Source: Trichopria drosophilae
Lineage: Eukaryota > Arthropoda > Insecta > Hymenoptera > Diapriidae
Reading direction: 5' to 3'
NCBI GenBank assembly: GCA_030407085.1
Contig: CM059587.1
Span: forward strand, 21,673,001 to 21,737,000
DNA length: 64,000 bases
Shown: piece after piece, positions 24,132 through 35,848 of the stretch
Numbering within the stretch: the first letter of the stretch is position 1
How the letters are laid out: every line of letters starts with the position of its first letter
The notes under the pieces: generated by a model
The model's input: the letters and a program-made list of their open reading frames with translations, nothing else
What the model was told of the DNA's origin: nothing
The model's database searches: none
Position numbers and translations under genes: made by a program

Positions 24132-24260
24132 CCTGATCAGGCAGCAATCAAACACGCCTGATATAGGCGCCTTATCACTTCCGTATCAGGCCCTGACCAG
24201 GTAGTAATCAGACATGCCTGGTGAAGTGTGTCTTAACATTGACTGATTAGGACCTGATCA
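24132..24260. repeat. Tandem repeat of about 60-bp period
   Basis: CCTGATCAGGCAGCAATCA (24132), CCTGACCAGGTAGTAATCA (24192) and CCTGATCA (24252) begin successive units spaced 60 bp apart. Both full units end in a variant of TATCAGG/GATTAGG. Each unit starts with the palindrome CCTGATCAGG or a one-base variant. Confidence 0.75.
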
Positions 24261-24414
24261 TTGTGCAAAAAAAAGATAATTGTGCAATGACTATTAAGAC
24301 ACTGGTAAGGTGGCTTTGTATTCAAATGAAATAAAAAATAAATAAAGTAAGACAACGTTTATTCATCTTTTTCGTATATTTTTAAAAATATGCTGATAAT
24401 TTGGATTCAAGACA

Positions 24415-25602
24415 AATTGAGTGTCAAGGAAGAAGAACCGCGGGTTAAGCGCTCGAAGTCAGTAATATCAGACAGAAGTTAGACAAATAAAATCGACTTC
24501 GAAAAATCGAATTGAAAAAAATACTGCCATATAGAGAAATTCAAACCGACCAATGTTTACATTTAATATTTTTTAATTCGCCTTCAACTTTTTGAGGAAT
24601 TAATTAAAAAGTGAAAAATTCCACCGGCCCCTAATTCACAACTTTTAAATTATATATCACTATATCTCGTGTGCTATAAAACGAAACGACTTAAAATTTT
24701 AACTGCACATGCAATATAGTAATATGAATAGAGAGAAAAACGAATAGAAAGTTAAAATATTTTAACTCCTTTTTTTTAATGCAAGGCATATTTAAACACG
24801 ATTCAACGTTTTTTATGATTATTTATTTTCAAACGCCTGCGGAGGCGAGCGAAGTTTTTGAAAATAGAAAACTGAAATAGTAGCATTATAGAGAAATAGT
24901 TGAAGAAGTTTTCTGCACTAGCAGAATTTTGAAAAATTTACACAGTTAAAAGATACGAACGTTAATGTAGCGCTAGAATTTTCGAGAGCGCATCACGGCA
25001 CCAGGTATATGCTGTGAGCTGGACGGAGAAACAAACGCGCGCTGTCGAAAATTCTACCGCTACATTAACGTTCGTAGTTCTTAATTGTGTAATTTTTTCC
25101 AAATTCTGTTAGCGCAGAAAACTTCAACTCTTTCTCTACAATGCTACAATTTCAGTTTTTTATTTACAAAAATTTCACTCGACTCCCCAAGCGTTTGAAA
25201 ATAAATAATCATAAAAAACGTTGCATCGTGTTTAACTATGTCTGCATTAAAAAACAAAAGGAGTTAAAATTTTATAACTTTCTATTCGTTTTTGTATTTC
25301 TATATTGTATGTGTACGTAAAATTTCAAGTCGTTTTGTTTGATAGTACGCAAGATATCGTGATATATATAATTCAAAATTTGTGAATTAGCGGCCAGTGA
25401 AGTTTTTCACTTTTTAATTATTTCCTCCAAAAGTTGAAGCCAAATTAAAAAATGTTAAATGTAAATATTGTGCTGTTTGAAATTCTCTATATGGCGGTAT
25501 TGTTTCAATTCGATTTTTCGAAGTCAATGTTATTTGTCTGTCTCCTGTCTGTTATTACTGGCTTCGAGCGCTTAACCGGTTCTTCTTCTTTGACACTCAA
25601 TT
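24415..25602. repeat. Giant hairpin / foldback element, about 1.2 kb
   Basis: Nearly the whole interval is one inverted repeat. Ends pair AATTGAGTGTCAAGGAAG with CTTTGACACTCAATT. Further blocks occur in mirrored order: GGTTAAGCGCTCGAAG / CTTCGAGCGCTTAACC, AATCGACTTCGAAAAATCGA / TCGATTTTTCGAAGTC, CATTAACGTTCGTA near the loop. Arms are about 570 bp and the loop is only about 40 bp (about 24997-25037). Differences between arms are scattered substitutions. It encodes no recognisable protein. If transcribed it would form a long double-stranded RNA. Confidence 0.9.
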
Positions 25603-25624
25603 ATTACGCTGAAAAATATTATAT

Positions 25625-25733
25625 GACCAAAATATTATGCGTCAAAATATTACAGGGATAAATATCACACGTCAAAATATTACATGTCAAAATAAACAAA
25701 TAAAAAAAACAAATATGACATGTCAAAATAACA
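25625..25733. repeat. Short tandem array of GTCAAAATATTACA-like units
   Basis: About five or six imperfect 13-16-bp units (CCAAAATATTATGC, GTCAAAATATTACAGG, GTCAAAATATTACAT, GTCAAAATAAAC and variants) immediately outside the right end of the giant hairpin. Confidence 0.65.
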
Positions 25734-25859
25734 AAAATTTTATAATTTATTAACCAAAATCTTAATTTAATTCTTCAACGGTAACTGGCCAGTACCGGTC
25801 GGTGATTAATAGCGGCGTCAATTTTGCTATGCAAGGTCACCATCAGGCACGATTGAAAA

Positions 25860-26150
25860 TCTCAGGTCATATTCGTATTCAGCGACTCCAGAAACCCCCG
25901 AGTGGAAAGTTGCAACGAGATAAAGTGACTTTTCATTTCCGTCCGCCGTCTTGGATCCGCCATTTTGATTTTTTGAAAATCTGAGATCAGATTCGTAATC
26001 GGTGACCTCAAAAACCCCCGAGTAACAAATTTCACTAGTTTTCCGCGCAAAGAGAAGAGTTTACTTAAACATCATATAACTTGTAGCCGCCACGTTGGAT
26101 CCACCATATTGAATTTTGAAAATATGATATCAAATTCGTGTTTAACCACC
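25860..26150. repeat. Subterminal-module copies, minus orientation
   Basis: A full minus-strand module at about 25945-26030 (GGATCCGCCATTTTGATTTT, CAGATTCGTAATCGGTGACC, CCCCCGAGTAACAAATTTCA), a partial one before it (25870-25915) and a weaker one at about 26090-26150. No TTAA-type terminus is evident nearby, so these are likely remnants of a right half. Confidence 0.6.
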
Positions 26151-27239
26151 TAATAAACTACAGTATAATAAATTTCATTAAAACCTACGGAGTTTATTTA
26201 AAGTTGAACATATATAACATATAATAATCGGCTTCGCAACTTATATTTCCGTTCAGGAGGTGAAAACACATCGCAATACTGCGGTATACTTTTTTTCAGG
26301 ATGATTCCCGTTTTGCGGAAGTTAAGATATTTTCTTGTTAGAATGGTATCATGACCTCTCACTCCCATAAATTGAGATCATTGGGTTATTATAGCCGAAC
26401 TAGATATACTTAGATCTAATGAAATCTCTATCAATATATAACATTAGATATATACAAATTTAACATTAGATCTATTTCCATCTAGATAGGTACAAAAATT
26501 TACATTTTTGTAGATTACCATAACCAGGAATTGGACCTTAGTAGATCTAGTTTGATCACATGATATTTCTGCAAAACTCATGGAGATCTGTAGAAATTTG
26601 AATCGTCTGTTTTGGATTAACGTTGACTCATCCGCCCAATGTCGCCATGACTACCATATCCTCTACCGCTCTCCGTATCCCCTGTCCGAACTAAAAGAAA
26701 CAACGGGGGGGGGGGGATATAGCATTGATGTGGGAGGTACTAGGTGTTCGACGCGCCACCATGCTGTGTAGTTGATCGGCCTCAAGTAAAGATCGCAAAA
26801 CATCGGTCAATGCCAGTATCGAGACTTTATTATGAAGAGGAATTTACCAACTGCGTAAGTGCTGAGTCAGTCATATACAAGGTATGTACAGTATTCCACA
26901 GATTATATTAAGATATCACATCCAAGAGTACGAAATTGTGTTTTGAAACGAATGCTCATGTATTTGAGTTTTTGTAATCGTCGTATCATTGCCTCTTGAA
27001 CTAGACAACTATATTTCTATATTTAAGTAACATTAATGAAAATTTATTAAAAAATCTCAAAAACATAAAGATACGTTTGTCAATTTTCTTGCTTTAGCAA
27101 ACGCATAGGGTATTGTACAGATGTGCCGCAGTCTCGTTGTGTAAACAAACTCAGCCTGGAAGCATGTTAGTCGAAGTATATATAAAACTGATTGAAACTG
27201 GATTTCTTTCGTCATTTTCAGTGTAACATTTATTACATT
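26151..27239. other. Spacer with poly-G run and a short shared block
   Basis: Mostly AT-rich. A run of 12 G occurs at 26705-26716. The block 26722-26764 (GGGAGGTACTAGGTG, TCGACGCG) is similar to 57701-57743. The rest shows nothing recognisable. Confidence 0.35.
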
Positions 27240-27560
27240 TTGAAAAAAGTTGATACCCACGCTTTCCTGTAAACACGTTTGTTTCCTTTATTTGAACAGT
27301 GCGACAGTGACGTCACTTTGCGATGTCTTGCAAGCAGTACACACCGACTTTTTCCTTCTGCAGCCTTTAATTCCATTTCCCCATTTTCTTCTTTTCCGCT
27401 CCTCTGCGGAATTTCCGCCGACTCCTCTCGTAAATTGCTCAGCTTTTCGCATCCGAATAGCACATTCTCTATAGATTTCATCTTCTTCGCGCGTAATTTG
27501 ATCGATATATATTTTTTCCATTTTTAATGTTTGTTTAGGGCTGTGGACTTCGTGTAACAT
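27240..27560. other. Mixed-composition block open in several frames
   Basis: Frames of 74-90 codons are open on both strands here, which more often reflects composition than coding. A perfect TGACGTCA (CRE-type) site lies at about 27308-27315. No protein motif is recognised. It could be part of an exon or a regulatory region. Confidence 0.25.
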
Positions 27561-28766
27561 TCAGTATTAAACAATTGATGGCGTTTTGACCCTTCTGCAA
27601 TAGACATAATAATGTGAATATTGAAAATATTCCTTCTCATTTCTTGTAATATCTTATTACCCCAACTTTTCCTCGATAAACTTTGCTCTAACCATTTTTT
27701 TTTAAAGAAATTGATTCTAAATTGATAAACTTATAATTGTTTGTTTGACTCTAATATTTGGTAGATTAAGAATAATTTTGTATAGTACAATACCGATGAA
27801 AAACTATTTGCTTTCGCTATTACAACCAAAAAAGTACCTTCGAAAGTCTTTGATTTTTCTGTTCCTCATGTTCTGAAATATGATAATTACCATAAAAAAC
27901 GAGTTACATTATCAACATTTAGTAAACAATGACTGTATTTCGCTGTAATAAACAAAAATCCTTGAAAAAGTTTAAAATTCATTATATTCATATTTTAATT
28001 TTGAAAACGCTAATCGAAGCTGTGTTACAAATTTAGAATTCTACTTTCTCTTTTGAATTTTTTTCCATTGGTTTTCCTTGCTCCCACGCACCGAGAATAT
28101 CATGTATGTCTGAAGCCTCGAGGCAAACAGCATCTCTGGTCGTCGAAAATTAATATACGGCCGATCACGAAATACTGGTCGAATTAAAAAAACGAGAGGC
28201 GAAAAGAAAATGGGATTAATAACGAAAAGAGACACCACACATGTACAGCGAGGTCTTTTTCGACGTTCGCGCCAATTCATGTCCAGCGATTCGCCCCGAG
28301 GAGACGAATATGTGGAGCGGAACGTGAAACGAGTGAGAGATTCATTCGTAAAAAAGAGCTGGTTTCTGGAGTAGTAGTTTTCTAAATTTAAATCACTCAG
28401 TCATCCAAACTTTTGGTTTGCACGCTCCAAAATGGAGAATTCCACATCATATTTGAATTTGCAAAATCATAATCGAGCCCTTCGCTGGAAAAAAGATTTT
28501 AGAAAAATAACATGAAATGAAAAAAGGTTCTATTATGTGATTCAGTCCAAAATAATATATATCATTGAAAGTATTCTATTTTTTCTTCGAAGATGTACTA
28601 TCTGGTAGTAATTTCGCAAGATACAAAAAAATAATATGTTAGCGTTCTCATGTTAATCCTTAATTATTTGATAGTTGATTTCGGAGATCCACTAAATTGC
28701 GTCCTTTTGAATTTTTCAAAACTGTCATCTTTTTTTCAAAACTTCATCTTTTAACTTTTGAAGTCG
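27561..28766. other. AT-rich DNA with GC-richer patch at about 28080-28380
   Basis: The patch at 28080-28380 contains a 79-codon minus-strand frame (28041-28280), Arg/Phe-rich with no motif. The rest is AT-rich without supported features. Confidence 0.3.
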
Positions 28767-28770
28767 TTAA

Positions 28771-29326
28771 CCCTTTCAGTCACAGGCGGACACCAGTGTC
28801 CCACTTAGATGCTCTCGATTTTTTAAGGTTTTTGAACAGATAGTTCTCGATTTCAATGCGGTTTTTTTGTTCCTGGCTTTCCTAAGACTCCAATAACTGT
28901 TAAAAGACAATAATATTACAAAATTATTTTAAATAATTATTTTTATTAACAAATTAGTACCAAAAAAGGCATAATTTTCAAAAGAAATTCATGTCAGGAA
29001 GAACTAATCGCTATTATTATTTGAAATTCGGTATGCCGGAGTTTTTGATGTTGCTGACTACAAATCCGGTGTCAGATTTTCAAAATTCAAAATGGCGGAT
29101 CTACTATGGCCTACAAAAATTTTAAAAAATTATGATTTTGTCAAAACCCCTATATACCAAATATTAGCTAAATTCATTATCTTTCAAATTTTTGGTCGGC
29201 CATATTGGATCCGCCATTTTGAATTTTGAAGATCTGACACCGGATTCATAATCAGCGACCTCAAAAACTCAAGTATACAAAATTTCAAAGAAATTCCGTG
29301 GCTGGAAAAATTCGTGACTGAAAGGG
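28771..29326. mobile_element. TTAA-bounded piggyBac-like MITE, copy A
   Basis: TTAA (28767-28770) precedes CCCTTTCAGTCAC, and GTGACTGAAAGGG precedes TTAA (29327-29330): a 13-bp perfect TIR with TTAA duplication, the hallmark of piggyBac-type transposition (established knowledge). The left 150 bp (GGACACCAGTGTCCCAC, TTCCTGGCTTTCCTAAGACT) match the reverse complement of the right end of copy B (47765-48711), so both belong to one family in opposite orientation. The subterminal module is present in plus orientation at about 29040-29110 and minus at about 29205-29290. No transposase: non-autonomous. Confidence 0.88.
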
Positions 29327-29732
29327 TTAACATATACTTTTTCCACAGCCTTACAAAAATCTCAACAACAGGATGTTACTTACAATAATTCTTACTGCCG
29401 AATCTTATAGGGGTTTGTCCATGGAGTCCGAATCTGGCCTTGAAATTTGGAAACACCCTTGTTTTTGAGCAATTCAAGTTTAAAAGTGTAAAAACACTGC
29501 TGACACATTTTGTTTACCTTTTGAAACCCTAAAAACTGGAATTCATGTATTGCAAACATTTTAAATAATTGGGAACAGTTTTAACAAATCATTCATAGGA
29601 AAAGTGAATGCGAATAAAAAAGAAATTAAAATTGACATTTTTTTTATATTTTGTGAAAGGAATTAATTTAGTTCCTTCAAGACAGAAGGTATCTACCTTT
29701 CCACTAGTACTTACGTATAAGTACGTATAAGT

Positions 29733-31094
29733 TTGACTAAAATGCAACCAAAATCGGCTTCGTGGGGATAATTTGCATCATGCTAGAAGTAAACGTCCGT
29801 TGACATCAAAATCCTAGCTGATCCTTTTCTCGAGATATCGGCTCATGTAGTTTAACTAATCATACAAAACGTATCTTAATAGCGTAAAGTGTCGTTCAAA
29901 ATCGTAAAATTCACACTTTCCGCACATTGTAACAACAAATTTTTTTTTATATGCATACCTGTCAATGAGTGCTATTTTGACAGGTGTCAAACAATTGACA
30001 CCCATCAAAAAAACCTAAAGAAAGGAAATAGATTAATATTTGTCAAAGATGTGGATTTTTTTTGCATACTGAACTCAGTTAAGAGTTGGTTTTGAACTTT
30101 CTTGATATTTTAGGTAATATTTCCAAAACCTCCATATTTTTTCAAAATAATATGTTATATTTTATTACTTTTTTTCACAAAAAATTAAATTGTTTGATTG
30201 AAAAACTGGTTTATTGCTTATCACTTTACACACAACTGGTAATATTCATAATATAACATTGGCAAATAAACTCGTTGAATAATATTTATACTCAGCAATA
30301 GATTAAAAGATAAATTGAAAGGAAAAATAATGAAAATCTTACACGAACTTTAATTCTTCTCGGGTATTACTCACTCAAAGATGCAGAGATGAAAATTGGA
30401 CCACTGCTCGCAAAATTTGTGTTTGTCATGTGTTTGACAAATATTATCCAATTTACTTCATTCCAATCTTCTTTAGAAGGTCTTTTTACATAAATAATAA
30501 TAGGAACTCAGATTCATAATCAGCGACCCCGAAAACCCCTTAGTATCCAGTTTCATCTCGATCAGGTAATTTTTCACATTTTTGGCGGCCATGTTGAATC
30601 GGCCATTTTGAATTTTCAAAATCTGTGTTCAGATTCGTAATCAGCGTCCCGAAAAAACCCCGAGTACCAAGTGTCATGAAAAATGGTTCGTCAGAAAAAT
30701 GTATGACGGAAAGGATTAAATGAGAAACTTTAGCCTTCTTGCGGGTCCATTTATCTTCATTTTACCAATTTTTTGCAAGAGACAAAAAAAAGTTTTTTTT
30801 TTGTCTTTCGATCCCCCCTGGTTACGAATCTTAATTCGCAATTTTCATTTTTTTGGACCACCCTAATATATATACAAAAAATATTTAAAATACTTGATAT
30901 ATTATTAGTTAGCTTACATGTTGTTATAAATATTAATACTGGATGTTTTATTATTAAGCGCAAAATTCAATAAACGAAAATGCCGATATCTCGAGAAAAG
31001 AATCAGCTAGGTTTTCGATCTCAAGGAATTTTTACTTCCGATAGGATGCAGAATATTCCCCCACGAAGCGGATTTTGGTTGCATTTTAGTCAAC
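29733..31094. repeat. Inverted repeat with about 110-bp arms and 1.1-kb interior
   Basis: The left arm 29733-29842 begins TTGACTAAAATGCAACCAAA and contains TTTTCTCGAGATATCGGC. The right arm 30982-31094 is the reverse complement, ending TTTTGGTTGCATTTTAGTCA. The interior contains the partial TTAA element ending at 30715 and AT-rich DNA. Open frames in the interior (68 and 66 codons) have no motif. It is probably a foldback element interrupted by later insertion. Confidence 0.85.
30480..30715. mobile_element. Right half of a TTAA-bounded MITE, partial
   Basis: Two subterminal modules in minus orientation (about 30508-30560 and 30595-30670; AATCGGCCATTTTGAATTTT, AGATTCGTAATCAGCG) are followed by CAGAAAAATGTATGACGG and AAAGGA-TTAA (TTAA at 30716-30719). 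The terminus matches those at 8201 and 29326 apart from one base. No left terminus was found inside the surrounding inverted repeat. The left boundary is approximate. Confidence 0.55.
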
Positions 31095-31639
31095 CTTTTT
31101 TTGGTTTAGGCACACCGTGTACGGTTGCATAATATGAATTTTGGTTAAAAGTTATGAGTCAAACAAAACAGTGCCCATAACGGGTGCACTTATTAATTGC
31201 ATTGTTTGATACCAAATTAATCATTGATATAAACTGTTTGTAATTCATTATAAAACATTAATATATTAAACATTAATGCTGATCCCTGGCACAAAGGACA
31301 ATTAAAAAAAAGAAAGAAGTAAGTACAAAATTTTGCGATTATTTGTCCGGCAGATTTGTTGTTTTCTTCCATCTACTTATGAGCGATGTACGAGTCGCAA
31401 TGACAAAAAAAGATCTGATTCTTGGAATCTTGAGTGTGTGCAATACACGTTCGTAATCGCACATTCTTATGACTTGGACCTGGCCACCACGTAAACTTGC
31501 AATCCATCATAACGAATTTTGCGCACAACATTGCAATTTTTTTTTAATTTCTTTTCGCGCCCGACGTTTTGACGTTTACATTTTCGCAACAACGGATTAT
31601 TTTCGTTTCCATAAACAAAGCCAGAACTTGAAAGAAGAG
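31095..31639. other. AT-rich spacer, nothing recognised
   Basis: No supported feature. Confidence 0.35.
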
Positions 31640-32250
31640 TTAAAATTGTTCACTAGTTCACCGGCCAGAGCCCGCGGCGGCGTCCATCAAGAAAGATCCC
31701 GCGCTGCGTGCGCTTGAAGCGCATTGATTAACCGTTGTCTGTTCACCGCATCGTGCCCGGGAGCCATGTTTATAAAAAGTTTTTGCATCAACCGACTGTG
31801 GAGGTGTATCGCGTAAAACAACGCCGCGGATTGTTGCGTGACGCCAGCGCGAGAGCCATGGAGAAAAGGGGAAAATTCTATCAGACGCTTCGCGCGTTTT
31901 GTTTTTCTCTGCTCGACTTTTCCGACCCAAAACAGCGAAGCGGATCGGCGCGCGATTTCGTCTTCCGCTCGACGCGTCGTTGCCGGACGAATGACGAATT
32001 ACCACTTCGGATGAGGAAAAATTGTTTTCCCACAGACGTAATTTCTCAGGTGGGCTTCCAGTGTCAGATGCGTCTACAAAGGTACTTAAATATGAAACAA
32101 GAAAAATCAGATTTACATAACTCATATATTACTTCCGGCATTTCGTATGCTGCATTCGAAATTAAACTCAAATTGCGAATACTTGAAAGCCAAGTATTGT
32201 TCCTCAGCTCAATATGGTTCCTCAAAAGTGGCCTATTTTTAAGACTCTCT
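31640..32250. other. CpG-rich single-copy block, candidate exon or promoter
   Basis: One of the most GC/CpG-rich parts of the window. Long frames are open on both strands at once (172 codons plus at 31735-32253; 155 codons minus at 31658-32125), which fits high GC removing stop codons as well as coding. Neither translation has a domain I recognise; the minus frame begins with a hydrophobic stretch (MSYVNLIFLVSYLSTFVDAS) that looks signal-peptide-like but could be fortuitous. A donor-like CAG-GTGGGC lies on the plus strand near 32048-32056. It could be a first exon/UTR with a promoter. Confidence 0.3.
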
Positions 32251-32253
32251 TAA

Positions 32254-33174
32254 CCCCCTGACTGCCAATGACAAAGATCTTTGTCATTTTGGACTTTTCC
32301 CAGACTGCCAGAAAAAGGCAATGTAAATCTTCGGATAAGCTGCATGCTCGAAACGAAAAAATCGACAACGTATATTCCATGTATTTTTGCTTCTTGAAAA
32401 CGAATTCAGCAGTAGAAATTGGCGCTCGGCTGTATCTTGGCCGGAATTAAAAAAAAACAGCCAAAAACGTGATTTTTTTTAGTTTTTTGCATTTATTTCG
32501 AAAACGAAAAATGATACGAAAAATGTTTCAAACAAAAAGTGTGTAGCAGAGAATTTTCTAAAAAAATGTTGTAAACATTTTTGCCGTATTTCCTATAATA
32601 AACGCGTAAACTGTACTTAAAGTATGCAACCAGATCGTAGAAAGTCAATGCCACAACCTCGGAAGTGCTTGCGTGTTGGAGGGCTCTGCCCGCCCAACCT
32701 CCTTTCTGTACTAGCCTAACCTCCAACCAACGATGTATGATCCGTATCCGAATGTCACATGGGTTCGATTGTTACCCATACCTTCGTGGTTAGAGGTTAG
32801 GCACAATTAGGTTCTAGGTTCTCCACTACATTTTTTGTAGAGAATTTTCCGCTCTACATTTTTTGTTTGAAACATTTTTTTCGTACGATTTGTACTTTTT
32901 GAAATAAACGTAAAAAACTGACAAAAATCACGTTTTATGGCTGTTTTCTTTCAAAATTCCGGCCAAGATTTGGCGAGCGCCAATTTCTACTGCTGAATTC
33001 GTTTTCAGTAGGCAAAAATACATCGAATATACGTTGTCGAGTTTTTCGTTTCGAACATGCAGCTCATCCGAAGGTTCACCAAAGGCAAATCTTTGTCACG
33101 GTATAAAGTAGACCAACAAATTCTGGAATTTATGTAAAATAAAATGAAATCTATTTCTAGGCAGTCTAAGGTGT
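32254..33174. mobile_element. TTAA-associated foldback element, about 0.9 kb
   Basis: TTAA (32250-32253) precedes CCCCCTGACTGCC. GGCAGTCTAAGGT near 33162-33174 is a diverged counterpart without TTAA. The interior arms are strongly inverted: GAAAACGAATTCAGCAGTAG / CTACTGCTGAATTCGTTTTC, TTGGCGCTCG / GAGCGCCAA, and CTTCGGATAAGCTGCATG pairing with CATGCAGCTCATCCGAAG. The loop region (about 32620-32830) is GC-richer. It is diverged from the 28771 family but has the same TTAA/CCC start style. Confidence 0.6.
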
Positions 33175-33339
33175 ACTGAATATGATGGCGTTGTCCATTT
33201 TCATATTCGCTCTGTCAAAAAACTATATAAACCCACAAAGATGGTAATTTTCACAATTTTTGCAAAATCTTAGTCATGAGATATGACATTTTGTTCAATC
33301 CGTTTATGCATAAAAAGTTTATAAAACCGCTTGAAATTT

Positions 33340-33905
33340 GTTACTGGGGCGTTTTCGAGGTCGCTGATTACAAATCTGATGATATATTTTGAAAATTTAA
33401 AATGAACGCTACAATATGGTAGAGAAATTTTAAAAAATGAGATCATTTTGGTTGAAAAATTTTCAAATTCGTAATCAGCGGTCCCGAAACCACCAATGTA
33501 CCAAATGTCAAGTTCAATGGTTGGAATTTAGAAAATTTGCCTGCCATTTTGAATTATAAAAATCTGACTTCAGATTTGTAATCAGCGTCCCCGAAAACCC
33601 CCGAGTAAGAAATTTCAAGCAAAATGGTTGGAATATGGAAAATTTGTCCGCCATATTGAATTTTCGAAATCTGACTTCAGATTCGTAATCAGCATCCTAA
33701 AATACCCCTATACACCAAGTTGTTAAAGTAAAATCTAAGAATTTTTTTTTGCATTTTGGGCATTTTTTAAAGATCAGCAGAGAAAATTATGTTATCAAAA
33801 TAATGTCTTACACAATTACATCTAAGTGTTTTTAAGTTTTCGAATCAGCCGTCAGATTGTAAAATTTTCAAATGGCGGACCCACTATGGCGAACATATTT
33901 TTAAT
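33340..33905. repeat. Array of subterminal modules, mixed orientation
   Basis: A plus-strand module at about 33350-33420 (GAGGTCGCTGATTACAAATC), then three minus-strand modules at about 33470-33500, 33540-33605 and 33645-33705 (ATTCGTAATCAGCATCC type), then a plus-strand module at about 33840-33900 (AAATGGCGGACCCACTATGG). The arrangement suggests fragments of more than one element. No intact termini seen. Confidence 0.65.
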
Positions 33906-34479
33906 TTCATCTGATTCGCTTGTAACTCGAGATTTCGGGATTTCGAGTTATCTAAAATAATGAATATAATGTCAAATTTGAAAAACTTAAAAGGCATTTA
34001 AATAACGAATTTTCAAACCCAGATTGTTTGAATATTTCATCTACTAAGTTACCCAAATCTATTGACATTTACAGAATGATACCTTAATAGTCATATATTA
34101 CAACTCTGGCAATGCGCACTTTTATAAATGCAATATTGGAATCTTGACTAATAAGGTAAATGTCCTGATTAATCGGTTTCGTCCCAAAACGACAAAATTT
34201 ATGGCCGATTTTAATCCTCCGTAAGTTTATGCATATCGCTGAAATATTGTTATGAAATGTATGTTTCCTGTAGTTTTTGGGCATGCTTTTAAATCTGAAT
34301 TCTGTTTTTGATATCACTGTCCATTTTTAAATACGGCTACTTAAACGATAAAAAAAGTGGAAAAAAGCGTAAACTTTTTTAGTGCACTACAATTTTTATT
34401 GGAAAGGAGTTTTGGGATCGTTTCAGACCAGAATCCTGTGGCATACTGAGTTTTACCAAAGTTGGCCAATATTCCAATT

Positions 34480-34640
34480 TACATTACAAAATGGCGGCCT
34501 AAAAATGGCGCTATTTGCGTTTTATGAAAATATTGTTCGTGTGGATTGTTTTAGAGGTCACGGAATACAAATTCGTTATTAAATTTTAGAAATTCAAAAT
34601 GGCGGATCCACTATGACTTCGGAAACCTCTATGTATTAAA
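34480..34640 (+). repeat. Subterminal-module copy, plus orientation
   Basis: AAAATGGCGGCC at about 34490 and TTCAAAATGGCGGATCCAC at about 34590, with GAGGTCACGGAATACAAATTC in between spanning 34555-34577. It lies in an AT-rich context with no visible element ends. Confidence 0.55.
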
Positions 34641-35848
34641 TACCAGACAATTTTTTTTTAATTTGGATCATCCAAAACTAACGATCTAGATTTATGTCAA
34701 TTTTTTAACGTCTTTTAGAACAAAAGTTACAACGCTGAGAGTTCGTCCAAATTTCAGATTTTCGGGACGAATCGAGAAATAGGACATTTTGATTTAAAAA
34801 GTGATTTTATTTTAAAGAATTAAATAAAATTTACAAGTTTTTATTATTTTACTTCATTCTCAAACAATTTTATAACGATAATAAAATTTCCAATTAAATT
34901 GGGGATTTCTTTTAAAAAGGTTTGAAATCAACGAAAAAAAGCTCTCATAAAATTAAAGTGCGTGCAAAGGTTTCCAAGTACAGCTCGGACAATACATTAC
35001 TATCGCTTTCTGCAATAGGATTAGTACCGAGTTGAACACTCTCGGAAATACTCATAAGCATGTAGGGTTGCCTGTTAGAAGGATATAGTTGATTCCTGCA
35101 TCTTATATGGCATTATGGATTGCTCAATGACAAATAAAAACGGTATAATAAATGGTACCAAAAGGTGCTTATTGTAATATTTGTTTATTATTACTAGAAA
35201 AATAATTAAAATATCCTAGATAACTTTTGATTTATTGCAAAAAAAAATGCAATAACAAAAAGTTTCTGGAACATACTTATAATAGTGATGGAATAAAATA
35301 TAATAATTCTTGAAAATAATGGTCACACTACAAGAACAATAGGCATTAATAAAATTTTGACCTTGTTTCGGTTCCAGCGAAAATCTAAATATCGTAGTAG
35401 ATAACAGGAAAAGAAGATTGTTTACTGCCCTCCACTGTGCGGTAAGAATTTATTACAAATATAGGTACGCCAAATACAACATGTCTCTTACGAGGAATTT
35501 GAAGCGACAATGTTTCTCAATAAAACAGCTTATTATTAAACAAATTGTCCTATTTAAAAAAAGGAGACATGCATTTCGAGAGACCGATAATTTTACTATA
35601 AATGTATGTTAATTTAAAAGGTCGAATGTTTTTCGCAAGCATGACATTAAAGATACTAAAAATTACGAAAATTGATATATTTAGTAATTTTACTAACATT
35701 ATGATCCAATTTTGAATAAAATGTGTGTTGTATGAAAAAAAATATGCAATTTGGTGAATTAAGATTTACCTTAATATTATTCTATGCAATATGCACACAA
35801 AGTGCATCAAGTTTGAAAAATTATATAAAATTAAGAATTAGGTAACTA
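34641..35848. other. AT-rich spacer, nothing recognised
   Basis: About 1.2 kb without supported gene, RNA or repeat. Confidence 0.4.

Noticed and set aside
31658..32253. Opposing frames of 155 and 172 codons
   Set aside because: Open on both strands at once in CpG-rich DNA, with no domain; the signal-peptide-like start alone is not enough.
32760..32790. GGGTTCGATTGTTACCC, a B-box-like word
   Set aside because: No A-box at tRNA-like distance upstream on either strand, and the B-box match is weaker than at 13829-13899.
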